Position numbers and translations under genes: made by a program. From assembly GCA_944324475.1 (NCBI GenBank), contig CALUWK010000017.1, positions 1 to 36,004 of the forward strand: DNA of 36,004 nucleotides, read 5' to 3'. Positions within the stretch are counted from its first letter, which is position 1, and each line of letters opens with the position of its first letter. Below, piece by piece: positions 26,732-35,605 of this stretch. The notes beneath the pieces were generated by a model. It was not told where the DNA came from and made no database searches. It worked only from the letters and a program-made list of their open reading frames with translations. Source of the DNA: Candidatus Gastranaerophilales bacterium (GTDB lineage: Bacteria; Cyanobacteriota; Vampirovibrionia; Gastranaerophilales; Gastranaerophilaceae).

Positions 26732-27292
26732 TTAAACACCAACCTTATCTATCATTTTCATACCCATTTCAAGAGCTTTATAGTTAAGTTCTCTAAGTTC
26801 AGGTTTAGCTGCAAATTTTTTGCCCAGTGCAATTTCCATCGCATTTTTAATATCATCCAATTTTAAAACATTTGTAGCCTTTAATAAAACACCCAAAATC
26901 ATAATATTAAATACACGAGCAGATAACTGCTCATTTGCTATTTTATTTGCTTCAACCGAAATAACTTCCTTACATTTAACGGTCGGCTTTGTTGTGCAAA
27001 CTGACGAATCATACACAACAACCGAATCAGAAGATGTATAAGTCTCACATCTTGCTATTGCTCTATCAGATAAAGCAATTATTATATCACCTTTAGCAAA
27101 ACGGGGTTCTCCAATTTTTTCATCAGCAATTTGACAAAATGCAACAGACACTCCGCCGCGTTGTTCAACACCAAAATTTGGAATATATAGAATTTCTTTT
27201 CCTGCTTCATATCCGGCTTCAACAAGGATTTTTGCAATTGATTGAACGCCTTGTCCGCCTTCACCTGCTAAAACTATTTTTGTTCTTGCCAT
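26732..27292 (-). CDS. korC: 2-oxoacid:ferredoxin oxidoreductase, gamma subunit
   Basis: The 186-residue protein belongs to the pyruvate/ketoisovalerate oxidoreductase catalytic-domain family (POR gamma). It starts ARTKIVLAGEGGQGVQSIAK with the Gly-rich family signature, followed by YIPNFGVEQRGGVSVAF. It forms part of the coenzyme A-dependent oxidative decarboxylation complex. It follows korB by 4 bp and precedes korD by 1 bp. The substrate, 2-oxoglutarate or a branched-chain 2-oxoacid, is not settled. Confidence 0.85.
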   Translation of the reverse strand: MARTKIVLAGEGGQGVQSIAKILVEAGYEAGKEILYIPNFGVEQRGGVSVAFCQIADEKIGEPRFAKGDIIIALSDRAIARCETYTSSDSVVVYDSSVCTTKPTVKCKEVISVEANKIANEQLSARVFNIMILGVLLKATNVLKLDDIKNAMEIALGKKFAAKPELRELNYKALEMGMKMIDKVGV

Positions 27293-27296
27293 ATTA

Positions 27297-28052
27297 TTAC
27301 TCCAATCCTTCTCTTATAAGAAATTCTTTTACTTCGAAACATTCTTCCATAGTTTTCAATCTGCCCCAAGTATCAACATTATTTGTTCTCCAATTCAAAG
27401 GGCAAACAGATAAAACTTCTACAAAAGAATAACCGCCCATAGCTGTATTTTTAAGAGCTTTTTTCATAACGCTTAAAAGTTTTCTTAAATTTGAAACAGA
27501 AGCTCTTGCAACATAAGATTTATTAGGATCAGCAATTGCTGCAACAAGTTCAGCAGCTTTCGCAGGACGTCCAGTAACTTCTGGATCACGCCCGTATGGA
27601 GTTGTTTCAGTTTTTTGTCCGGGCATGGTAGTAGGACTCATTTGTCCGCCTGTCATACCATAATTTGTATTATTAGCAACAATAACTAAAATATTTTCGC
27701 TTCTTGTTGCAGCATTTACAAGGTGTTGAGCACCTATTGCCAAACCGCCGCCATCTCCCATATATGCAATACCCACCGTTCCAGGGTTAGCTCTTGTAAC
27801 ACCATATATAACCGGAGTGGTTCTTCCATGGTGTGTTTGAACGGAATCAAGATTCATATAATTCCATGATAATAATGAACAACCTATATCACAACCAAAA
27901 ACCGTTCTTTCGTTTAATTCAAGTTCGTCTATTGCTTTAGCCAATGTTTTTAAAATCATACCATGACCGCAACCGGGGCAAAACTTACTTGCTCCGGCTT
28001 CAGCGTTTTGAGCTTTAGCTAAATCAGGTTTTACATCTAATGTTGTTATCAT
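27297..28052 (-). CDS. korB: 2-oxoacid:ferredoxin oxidoreductase, beta (TPP-binding) subunit
   Basis: The 251-residue beta subunit binds thiamine diphosphate and the proximal 4Fe-4S cluster. Key motifs are FCPGCGHG (two of the cluster Cys), GCDIGCS, the TPP/Mg motif MGDGGGLAIGAQHLVNA, and VANNTNYGMTGGQMSPTT. Length and motifs fit the short KorB/VorB form of four-subunit enzymes. It lies between korA and korC. Confidence 0.9.
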   Translation of the reverse strand: MITTLDVKPDLAKAQNAEAGASKFCPGCGHGMILKTLAKAIDELELNERTVFGCDIGCSLLSWNYMNLDSVQTHHGRTTPVIYGVTRANPGTVGIAYMGDGGGLAIGAQHLVNAATRSENILVIVANNTNYGMTGGQMSPTTMPGQKTETTPYGRDPEVTGRPAKAAELVAAIADPNKSYVARASVSNLRKLLSVMKKALKNTAMGGYSFVEVLSVCPLNWRTNNVDTWGRLKTMEECFEVKEFLIREGLE

Positions 28053-28072
28053 TTTATTTCCTCATCAATTCT

Positions 28073-29176
28073 TTATACATTTGCCATTTCACAAACCATA
28101 GATTCTACTTTGGCAACAATATCATCACCTGTGACACCAACACCCATTTTAAATAATGTTTGATAAGGTGTTGTGAGTCCATATAATTTCTCCAAACACA
28201 TTTGAGCAAGCTGGCCGTTAGCAGACTCAGTAAACAAAACTTGTTTAGCTCTTTTAACAGCAGCTCTCATAGGATCAACAGGTAACGGCCTTACTGTAAT
28301 CGGTCTAAATAAGCCTGCTTTTATTCCTTTTGCCCTTAATTCATCAATAGCAGTCATCGCGGAACGTGCCACAATACCATGAGCTATTACAAGAACTTCA
28401 GCATCTTCAGCCTTGTATTCAAGATATTCCTCAACTTCTTTACTCATTTTATCATAATCTATTTGATACTGATCTAAATGAGCCATAAGTTCTTCTTCAA
28501 GATTAAATGTATTTCTTAAATGATTTGCCTTTCTGTCAACTCCAATTTTTCCTTCAGCTCTTAAAGCGGCAGGTGTAGGTTCCATTTTAATACCACGAGA
28601 AGCCGGATCATATAATGTAACAGGTTCTCTCATTTTACCTTGGTAACCATCTGCTAACATAAATGTTGGAAAACGATACTTCCAAGCTGTATTAAATGAT
28701 TTAATCATATAATCATATAAATCTTGGTGTCCTGCAGTTGAATATACTATCCTGAAACCTTCTCCATTCCCGCCAAAACAAGTCAAGCGAGTTTCCTGTT
28801 GAGCATAAATTACGGTAGCAGTAGATGGACCGCCTCTTTGCATAACAGCACAGACAAACGGTATTCTCATCATTTCCGCCATTGATTGAGCATCCTGCAT
28901 AATAACATTTCCGGGACCCGCTGTTGCAGTAAAAGCACGCTTACCAGCTAAAATTCCCCCTATAGTAGAAAATCCGGCAGAAATTTCATCTTCCGTTTGC
29001 AAAAATCCCGCTTCTGTTTTAGGAAGTAATTTACACCAAGTGTGCATAATCTCATTTTGCGGTGTAATCGGGTAGCCATACATAAATTCAGCTTCTGCGG
29101 CATTAGCGGCATAGGCTATAACTTCATTACCCGTCAAGAACATTCTGGTGTCTTGAGTGATAAGTTTTTTAACCAT
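28073..29176 (-). CDS. korA: 2-oxoacid:ferredoxin oxidoreductase, alpha subunit
   Basis: The 367-residue alpha subunit (POR_N and transketolase C-like domains) has TGNEVIAYAANAAEAEFMYG, YPITPQNEI and FLQTEDEISAGFSTIGG, followed by TATAGPGNVIMQDAQSMAEM, typical of KorA/VorA. The complex converts a 2-oxoacid and CoA to acyl-CoA and CO2 while reducing ferredoxin, a reaction common in anaerobes. AAGGATTAATT before the ATG is a good ribosome binding site. It opens the four-gene operon in the order A-B-C-D. Confidence 0.88.
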   Translation of the reverse strand: MVKKLITQDTRMFLTGNEVIAYAANAAEAEFMYGYPITPQNEIMHTWCKLLPKTEAGFLQTEDEISAGFSTIGGILAGKRAFTATAGPGNVIMQDAQSMAEMMRIPFVCAVMQRGGPSTATVIYAQQETRLTCFGGNGEGFRIVYSTAGHQDLYDYMIKSFNTAWKYRFPTFMLADGYQGKMREPVTLYDPASRGIKMEPTPAALRAEGKIGVDRKANHLRNTFNLEEELMAHLDQYQIDYDKMSKEVEEYLEYKAEDAEVLVIAHGIVARSAMTAIDELRAKGIKAGLFRPITVRPLPVDPMRAAVKRAKQVLFTESANGQLAQMCLEKLYGLTTPYQTLFKMGVGVTGDDIVAKVESMVCEMANV

Positions 29177-29268
29177 AATTAATCCTTAACCCTTATTTTA
29201 AAACTCTATACAATTTAAAAATACTACAAAATTAAGCTTTTATCAAGAATTTTAATATTTAAGAACAT

Positions 29269-30024
29269 TTATTTTTTAACTACAAAACCAAAAGTAGATG
29301 AATTATTTTGTTTAGATTCAGCAATAATATTCCAATTATGAGCATTAATAAGTTTCTTTGCTATATTTAAATTTAAACTCATTCCAAGTTGATTAAAATC
29401 ACATAAATTCTTTTTATCTTCAAAAAGACTGTTTATTTTTTCTTTTGTCATATATATTGATTTATTTTTAGTGCAAAATGAAATTGAATTTTTACTTTCT
29501 TTAACCATAATTTCAATATCACTCTTTTCAAAACCATAGGAAACAGAACTTGAAAGTATATTAAAAATGATTTTTTGTATCATTTTTCTATCTGCCTTTA
29601 ATTTTATTTCATTCTTTTTATTTGTTTTTACAATGATATTTTGCGATTTTTCCTTGGCAAAATTTTTAATCATATTACAGCAATCTTGGATTTGCTCGAT
29701 TATATCAATATTTTCCAACTTCGGTTTTGGTTGTTCGTTTTCATATTTAGTAAGAAAAATAGCATTTGAAATTATTTCAAATAAAAAATAGTTTGAATTC
29801 AAAATTTCTTCTAAAATATTTTTTTGTTCAATATTTAACCTTCCAAACTTCTCCTTTAAAATTAGCTCAAGACTCTGAATTTGCGCTAAAATAGGAGTCT
29901 TTATATCATGGTTTAAAATGCAGGTAAACTTATTTCTTTCTTTTTGTAATTTTTCATTGTACCTGCTTTTTATTTTTTTAAATTTTTCTTTTATCTTTTT
30001 AATTAGTTTTTTTTTAAAAAACAT
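29269..30024 (-). CDS. Cytoplasmic histidine kinase-like protein with degenerate ATP-binding domain
   Basis: The 251-residue protein lacks TM segments and starts with a Lys-rich coiled coil. The HisKA phosphoacceptor motif is intact (ILNHDIKTPILAQIQ, His39). The ATPase domain is degraded: the N-box reads IIFNILSSSVSYG, with Ser where the Mg-binding Asn should be. The DxGxG (G1) box is replaced by KNKSIYM, and the G2 box is LGMSLNLNIAKKL instead of GxGLGLxI. It may be a phosphotransfer or scaffold partner rather than an active kinase. The response regulator gene lies 12 bp upstream in the same operon, so the two belong together. Confidence 0.75.
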   Translation of the reverse strand: MFFKKKLIKKIKEKFKKIKSRYNEKLQKERNKFTCILNHDIKTPILAQIQSLELILKEKFGRLNIEQKNILEEILNSNYFLFEIISNAIFLTKYENEQPKPKLENIDIIEQIQDCCNMIKNFAKEKSQNIIVKTNKKNEIKLKADRKMIQKIIFNILSSSVSYGFEKSDIEIMVKESKNSISFCTKNKSIYMTKEKINSLFEDKKNLCDFNQLGMSLNLNIAKKLINAHNWNIIAESKQNNSSTFGFVVKK

Positions 30025-30036
30025 TTTTTCCTCGTT

Positions 30037-30699
30037 TTAAAATAAATTTGCTCTAACTGCTTTAACTGCCGCTTGTACTCTATCTTCCACATCAAGCTTA
30101 TTTAAAATATTTCCAACATGCGCTTTTGCTGTATTTGTTGAAACAATAATTTCTTTTGCAATTTGAGAATTAGTCTTACCTTCTATTAAAAGTTTCAAAA
30201 CCTCCAACTCTCTTTCTGTTAAACTATTTTTTAATTTTTTATTTTCATATAAATTTTCCAAATCTTTTATATTTGGAATGGGAATTGAGGAAAATGCCAT
30301 TTTTGCAATTTCTAAATCCATCCAAAATTCCCCTGAAGCAACCATTTTAATAACTTTTTTTAAATTTGGTTCATTATTATTTTTTAAAATATAGCCGCAA
30401 GCTCCACATGCAAGTGATGCTAATATTCTTTCCTCATTTTCATATGATGTAAACATAATCACTTTTGTTTTAGGATACTTTTCTTTAATTATCTTAACTG
30501 CTTCAATTCCATTCATTTCAGGAAGTTCAATATCCATCAAAATAATGTCAGCTTGAACTTTTTTCATTTGTTCAAGACAATCTTCAGCATTTTGAAAATC
30601 TCCTATTACTTTAAAATTTTCATCACTTGCAAAATATTTTTTATGAGCAATTCTGGTTAGTAAATAATCATCTACAACATATATTGTAATTGTCTTCAT
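30037..30699 (-). CDS. NarL/FixJ-family response regulator
   Basis: The receiver domain (residues 1-120 from the 30699 start) has the acidic pair VVDDY, the phosphoacceptor Asp56 (ILMDIELPEMNG), a Thr/Ser switch (MFTSYE) and the conserved Lys (GYILKNN). The C-terminal LuxR-type HTH reads LTERELEVLKLLIEGKTNSQ, then AKAHVGNILNKL. It should bind DNA when phosphorylated. An in-frame ATG at 30711 is possible, but MKTITIYVVDD is the usual receiver start. It lies just upstream of the degenerate kinase gene. Confidence 0.88.
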   Translation of the reverse strand: MKTITIYVVDDYLLTRIAHKKYFASDENFKVIGDFQNAEDCLEQMKKVQADIILMDIELPEMNGIEAVKIIKEKYPKTKVIMFTSYENEERILASLACGACGYILKNNNEPNLKKVIKMVASGEFWMDLEIAKMAFSSIPIPNIKDLENLYENKKLKNSLTERELEVLKLLIEGKTNSQIAKEIIVSTNTAKAHVGNILNKLDVEDRVQAAVKAVRANLF

Positions 30700-30778
30700 A
30701 TCAGCTCTCATTCCTGTTCAGTGTCAAGGCTATGATATTAAACAACTTGCCATTTGTATATTACCCGAGTTGGCTAAT

Positions 30779-32470
30779 TTATTCATATAATATTTTGGAT
30801 TTACTAATTGTTTCTTTAAGTTCTTTAAACATATTCGCCATATAATATAATTTCATTTTTTGCGAGTATAACTCATAAGAATTTGGAAATTTTTTAAGAG
30901 CATTATCCAATATTTTAATTGCCGAATTTATATCTGAAAGTTCAAAATTTATTTCAGCTAAATTCACATAATCTTCTGGTGATACGGGCTTAAATTTTTT
31001 TATTTGTGCAAATTGTACTTTTGATTTCTTTTCGTCACCCTGCAATTTGTATAATACATACAAATTATATTTATATATTAAAGAGTTTTTGTCAAGAATA
31101 TTTTTTTTACTCAAATATTCCTGCGCTTTAACTATATCTTTTAATTTTAAATAATTTTTAATAAAATATCTTTCCATTTCTTGCTTATCGGACAAAGATA
31201 ATGTACCATTAACACTATTCAAACTCTCCAAAGATTCATTATAATTTCTTAAATAATATTGTATTTTAGCCTTTTCAAGATAATATTTTGAATTTTTTTC
31301 TTTTTTTAAAGCATCAATAATATATTCAAAAGCATCGTTAAAATTTGCCTCTTTTGAACATATTTTTGACAATAAAAACTGAATTTCGCTTGACTTTGAA
31401 TTTATCGACGATGCTTTTCTTATCAAATTAATTGCTTTCTTTAATTCTCCAGTTTCAATTAGAGAATATATATAACCAAAATAAGCTTCATATAAAGAAT
31501 CATTTACATTAAGCAATATTTCAAAATATTTTTTTGCATTTTTATAATCTTCATTTTCAAGATAATAATTTCCAAGTTCTAAAAGTACTTCAGAATTGTT
31601 TGGATTTATTTCATAAGCTTTTATAATTGGAGTTAATTCTTTTTCATTATTATTTTCTAAACCATAAATTTTAGACTCCAATAAAAGCATTTTTATATTA
31701 TCATCGCTGTATATTTTTTTGTACTCACTTAATATATTTTTTGCAGAATCAATATCATTCTTTTTTAAATAACAATCAATTAAAAAACTATATATCTCAG
31801 GATTTTTATCTAATTTTAAATAACCTTTTAAATTTTCAATAGTTTTATCGAGTTCACCAGAAAAATAACTATTAAGGGCTAAAATATTGTATAGCTCTTT
31901 TGTTTTATCAGGAATTTGTGTTATTCCAAGTTCTTTTGCAAGATTTGTTTTCAAAAGTTCATTATTAAAAACGATAGCTTGAATCAAATAATCTTTTGCA
32001 TTCTCTTTATTACCTTCAAGGTAAGCTATTTTAGCTTTGATAAATAAAGCACTTGATGATTTTGAATCTATTTTTAACATCATATCAGCATAGAAACTTG
32101 CTTCACTGATATTTCCTGTCTCAAAATACATAGCTGCCATATCAAAATAATCTTCCAGATTTTCATTTTCATTTTTAAAAGTCATTTTTTCAACACTGAC
32201 TTTTGATGATCTTATTTCATAAGATTTTTTAAAATATTTAGTTGCACTTTGTTTATCCGAAAGCTCCAAACAAACCTTTCCCAAATACCAAAATCCATCT
32301 TCATCATTTGGATTATTTAAAGTATAGTGTAATAAAAAATCTTTTGCATTAATAAAATCATTTTTTTTAATAAAATCTTTTGCATCTTGTATATTCCATA
32401 GCAAACTTGCATTAGTATTCAAAGAAAACAAAAAGAAAAAAATTAAAACTATTTTAATATTTTTAATCAT
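30779..32470 (-). CDS. Exported tetratricopeptide-repeat protein
   Basis: The 563-residue protein has a signal peptide (MIKNIKIVLIFFFLFSLNTN, cleavage around NA-S) and then helical TPR units through most of its length, such as DEDGFWYLGKVCLELSDKQS, SEVLLELGNYYLENEDYKNA and PEDYVNLAEINFELSDINSA. It is probably a periplasmic scaffold for protein-protein contacts. Its start overlaps the tmk stop by 4 bp, suggesting translational coupling. The partner is unknown. No lipobox Cys is visible. Confidence 0.82.
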   Translation of the reverse strand: MIKNIKIVLIFFFLFSLNTNASLLWNIQDAKDFIKKNDFINAKDFLLHYTLNNPNDEDGFWYLGKVCLELSDKQSATKYFKKSYEIRSSKVSVEKMTFKNENENLEDYFDMAAMYFETGNISEASFYADMMLKIDSKSSSALFIKAKIAYLEGNKENAKDYLIQAIVFNNELLKTNLAKELGITQIPDKTKELYNILALNSYFSGELDKTIENLKGYLKLDKNPEIYSFLIDCYLKKNDIDSAKNILSEYKKIYSDDNIKMLLLESKIYGLENNNEKELTPIIKAYEINPNNSEVLLELGNYYLENEDYKNAKKYFEILLNVNDSLYEAYFGYIYSLIETGELKKAINLIRKASSINSKSSEIQFLLSKICSKEANFNDAFEYIIDALKKEKNSKYYLEKAKIQYYLRNYNESLESLNSVNGTLSLSDKQEMERYFIKNYLKLKDIVKAQEYLSKKNILDKNSLIYKYNLYVLYKLQGDEKKSKVQFAQIKKFKPVSPEDYVNLAEINFELSDINSAIKILDNALKKFPNSYELYSQKMKLYYMANMFKELKETISKSKILYE

Positions 32471-33087
32471 ATAACTTTACTTATTATTTCTCTTAAATCA
32501 AAAAAAACCTTTTCAATTTCTTGATTAGAATTAATCACTTTAATCCTCTCAGGATTTTCTTTTGCAAGTTCAAGATAACCTTCACGAACTCTTTTATGAA
32601 ATTCAATATTTTCTTTTTCCATTCTATCTTTTATATTTCCCACTCTTTTTTGAGCAATTTTAATATCAACATCAAAAAGAATGGTCAAATCAGGTTTTAT
32701 ACCATTCATAGCAATTTTATTTAATAAATTTATCTGTTCAATGTTGCCTTTTCTTCCATAACCTTGATATGCAACCGTGGAATCAATACATCTATCGCAC
32801 AACACAATACGACCTTCATTAATATTTTTTAAAATAACTTCTTCTACGTGTTGAGCTCTATCTGCAAGATATAAAAACATCTCAGCAGTATCCGATACAA
32901 AACTTTTATTAAATAAGAGTATCTCTCTTAATTTCTTCCCTATATCGCAACCCCCAGGTTCCAATGTAACAATTATTTCATATTTTTTTTCAATTAAATA
33001 ATCTTTTAAAAGCTCAATTTGAGTTGTTTTTCCACAACCATCTATCCCTTCAAAACTTATAAATAAACCTCTTTTTAAACCATACAT
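32467..33087 (-). CDS. tmk: Thymidylate kinase
   Basis: Tmk phosphorylates dTMP to dTDP. The 206 residues match the family. The P-loop is SFEGIDGCGKTTQ (about 11-23). The next motif reads TLEPGGCDIGKKLR where most bacterial enzymes have TREPGGT. The DRx motif is LCDRCIDSTVAYQGYGR, with Cys in place of the usual Tyr or His. LFDVDIKIAQKRV and a short basic lid follow. It heads a two-gene operon with the TPR gene. The assignment is firm; the motif changes are noted as odd. Confidence 0.93.
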   Translation of the reverse strand: MYGLKRGLFISFEGIDGCGKTTQIELLKDYLIEKKYEIIVTLEPGGCDIGKKLREILLFNKSFVSDTAEMFLYLADRAQHVEEVILKNINEGRIVLCDRCIDSTVAYQGYGRKGNIEQINLLNKIAMNGIKPDLTILFDVDIKIAQKRVGNIKDRMEKENIEFHKRVREGYLELAKENPERIKVINSNQEIEKVFFDLREIISKVI

Positions 33088-33150
33088 TTTAAAATTACCA
33101 CTTCATTTACAAAAAATTATATTACATTTTATAAAAAAATTAAAATAAAT

Positions 33151-33179
33151 TTTACCTTTTTTAATTATTATTTTATAAT
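33151..33179 (+). promoter_or_regulatory. Promoter of the coiled-coil HTH / histidine kinase operon
   Basis: TTTACC (33151-33156), a 17-nt spacer and TATAAT (33174-33179) would start transcription near 33186, leaving a leader of about 34 nt that carries AGGGGAG before the GTG start. Confidence 0.5.
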
Positions 33180-33219
33180 AAAAAATAAGAGTATTGGTTG
33201 ACATAAAAGGGGAGATTCC

Positions 33220-33834
33220 GTGCAGGATTCATTATTTAATACAGTTCAAAAGCTTACAACTGAAGAAAAGATTAATGTAGAAGAATTAGAAATAATTTTA
33301 AACAGCGATATTGAAGAAGTCGTAAAATTATGTAAAAAAGCATGTTTAAAACCAAAAACAGATTCAATGGGAAATGCCTACTTTACAAAAAGCGATGTTG
33401 ATACATTGAAAAAAATAAAAGAATTATATTCTAAAACCCAAGAAATTCAAGAAAATACCCAAAAAAACATTAATAACGAAATTGAAATAACAAATCCGAA
33501 TAAAAAAATAAATTTCTTAACAAAAGCCAAAAACAGAATAAAAAACGAAACAAATTTACAAATAGCATCAACACACCCAACTTTTCACATTCAAGCACAA
33601 ATTGAAAAACTTGAAAAAAATTTAATTTCTAAAATAAATGAAATTTTAAGCGAAAAAATGGATGGTTTTGACGAGATTATAGTTGAGCTAATAAGGGCAA
33701 AAACGGAAAACGAAAATTTGCGCCAACAAGTTAACACTCTAAATAAACAAGTTTTTATCTTAAAAAATGAACTTGCTTCTTTTAATCCTTTACCTTTTGG
33801 TTTTTATACAAAAAAAGAAACCGAAGAATTGTAA
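33220..33834 (+). CDS. Putative HTH / coiled-coil protein
   Basis: The 204-residue protein starts at GTG 33220, chosen for the AGGGGAG ribosome binding site. Residues 15-70 (VEELEIILNSDIEEVVKLCK and AYFTKSDVDTLKKIKELY) resemble a MerR-like HTH in spacing. A polar linker follows, then a coiled coil (about 125-190: QIEKLEKNLISKINEIL and LIRAKTENENLRQQVNTL). The tail is FNPLPFGFYTKKETEEL. The histidine kinase gene starts 16 bp later, so the two are co-transcribed. Possible roles are DNA binding or scaffolding near the kinase; no family is recognised with confidence. Confidence 0.68.
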   Translation: MQDSLFNTVQKLTTEEKINVEELEIILNSDIEEVVKLCKKACLKPKTDSMGNAYFTKSDVDTLKKIKELYSKTQEIQENTQKNINNEIEITNPNKKINFLTKAKNRIKNETNLQIASTHPTFHIQAQIEKLEKNLISKINEILSEKMDGFDEIIVELIRAKTENENLRQQVNTLNKQVFILKNELASFNPLPFGFYTKKETEEL

Positions 33835-33849
33835 TTTAATCAGACTTCT

Positions 33850-35562
33850 ATGAGCAACGCTTTAATAAATTTTTATCATAACCTTGAAGAACCAATTATT
33901 ATATATGATAAAAAACAAAATATTTTATATCATAATTTAGCATTTAAAAAAATTTTTGGAGATTTCAACAATTCTGAAGGTTATGATTGCCTTTCAAAAT
34001 TAAGTTATAAATTTGCATACCAATTATGTTTTTTAAAATCTGAAGATTTAAAAACTTATTGCCCACCTATTAGTGCAATTAAAAAAAATGTTAATTTTTC
34101 AACTTTTGCCACATACCAAATAGATGAAAACAAATTTTATCATTTCATGATAAAAGCTTTTAGCGTAAAACGATATAGGGTTGTTTATTTCTACGATATA
34201 ACAGACGAACTTAGAACCGAAAAACTAAAAGAAGAAAATGAACGTCTCAGAATTCAAAATGTTGAATTCGCCTCAACAAATTCTAAAGCTCAAAACCAAG
34301 CCGTAAAAATGGCACTTTTAAATAGAATTTCAGTAAGTATAAAAAACGAATTAGACATTAAAACTTTAATTGAAAAATCTTTAAGAGAATTAAGCATTGT
34401 CTTTGGTGCCAGTAAAAGCTATTTTGCAGAATATAACAAAAATGATTTTATTATTAAATATACATACCCTGAAGTTTATAATCCACAAATAGGCGAAAAA
34501 ATTATATATTCAAAAGCTCTAATTGACGAACTACACAATGGGGAAATTTCTGTTCAGACTTGCATAAAAGAACACGAAGGCGCTTGTATTCCCCTTTTAA
34601 ATTCAACAACAAGAATAATAATGCCCATAATTAAAAATGCTCAACTATATGGAATAGCAGTCATTTTTACACCAAAAAAAGAAATAACAGCACTAGAGCG
34701 CGAACTTTTAACCGGAATTTTAATGGTTATAACTTCGTCTTTAATGCAAGCGAGTTTATTTCACCAAATTTCACAAAAAAAAGAAGAGCTTGAATTAACC
34801 ATAAGAGAACTTAAAGAAACTCAACTTCAACTTATTAATTCCGAAAAAATGGCTTCTTTGGGGCAACTCATTGCTTCTGTTGCACATGAAATAAACACTC
34901 CCTTAGGAGCAATTAATGCTAATAATGAAATGATGGAAAAGCTTTTTAACAACTTTGACATAAGCACCCTCGATATACTAAAAGAGATGAATGTAATTGA
35001 TAAAGAAGCAATTAAAAGAATAACAAATATTGTACAATCTTTAAAACGCTTTGTCAGATTAGATGAAACCGTCCAGCAAGAAGCAAATATTAACCAAGAA
35101 CTTGATTTAACACTTGAATTAATTAGACATAAAACCAAAAAAGGATTTGAAATTATTAAAGAATACGGTGATATCCCCTATGTTAATTGCTATCCAAATA
35201 TGTTAAACCAAGTATTTTTAAATATTTTAATGAATGCCGTCCATTCAATAGAGGAGATGAAAACTAACAATCCTGCTTATTGCGGAAAAATAAAACTTTT
35301 AACAAAAATTAAAAATAATTTTTTAAGCATCAATATATTTGACAACGGCATCGGAATTAAACCATCAAATAAAAAAAAGATTTTTTCTGCGGGCTTTACA
35401 ACAAAAAAAAAGGGACAAGGAACAGGTTTAGGGCTTGCAATTTGTAGAAAAATTATTGAAAAACACAAAGGTAAAATATTTTTTGAAAGCGGAAAATTAA
35501 ACGAGGAACCTGATTTTAATACGGTTTTTACAGTAGAGATACCTCTATTTCAAAAACATTAA
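33850..35562 (+). CDS. PAS-GAF sensor histidine kinase
   Basis: The 570-residue soluble kinase has a PAS-like domain (about 5-120), a short coiled coil, a GAF-like domain (about 155-305), another coiled coil and a kinase core. The phosphoacceptor is His346 (IASVAHEINTPLGAI). The N-box is NQVFLNILMNAVHSI, G1 is FDNGIGI, the F-box FSAGFTTKKKG and G2 GTGLGLAIC, all intact. The core is of the NtrB/HPK4-like type. No TM segments are seen, so it should sense a cytoplasmic signal. It has no adjacent response regulator; the upstream partner is the coiled-coil HTH protein. Confidence 0.88.
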   Translation: MSNALINFYHNLEEPIIIYDKKQNILYHNLAFKKIFGDFNNSEGYDCLSKLSYKFAYQLCFLKSEDLKTYCPPISAIKKNVNFSTFATYQIDENKFYHFMIKAFSVKRYRVVYFYDITDELRTEKLKEENERLRIQNVEFASTNSKAQNQAVKMALLNRISVSIKNELDIKTLIEKSLRELSIVFGASKSYFAEYNKNDFIIKYTYPEVYNPQIGEKIIYSKALIDELHNGEISVQTCIKEHEGACIPLLNSTTRIIMPIIKNAQLYGIAVIFTPKKEITALERELLTGILMVITSSLMQASLFHQISQKKEELELTIRELKETQLQLINSEKMASLGQLIASVAHEINTPLGAINANNEMMEKLFNNFDISTLDILKEMNVIDKEAIKRITNIVQSLKRFVRLDETVQQEANINQELDLTLELIRHKTKKGFEIIKEYGDIPYVNCYPNMLNQVFLNILMNAVHSIEEMKTNNPAYCGKIKLLTKIKNNFLSINIFDNGIGIKPSNKKKIFSAGFTTKKKGQGTGLGLAICRKIIEKHKGKIFFESGKLNEEPDFNTVFTVEIPLFQKH

Positions 35563-35567
35563 AAAAC

Positions 35568-35595
35568 TTGCAAGAAATATTTTATTTGATATGAT
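35568..35595 (+). promoter_or_regulatory. Promoter of the tRNA-like RNA array and tRNA-Arg
   Basis: TTGCAA (35568-35573), a 16-nt spacer and TATGAT (35590-35595) predict a start near 35602, just before the first GCCCTGG at 35606. No comparable promoter is visible between the later units, so the two RNA copies and the tRNA are probably co-transcribed. Confidence 0.6.
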
Positions 35596-35605
35596 TTGAA
35601 TATAG

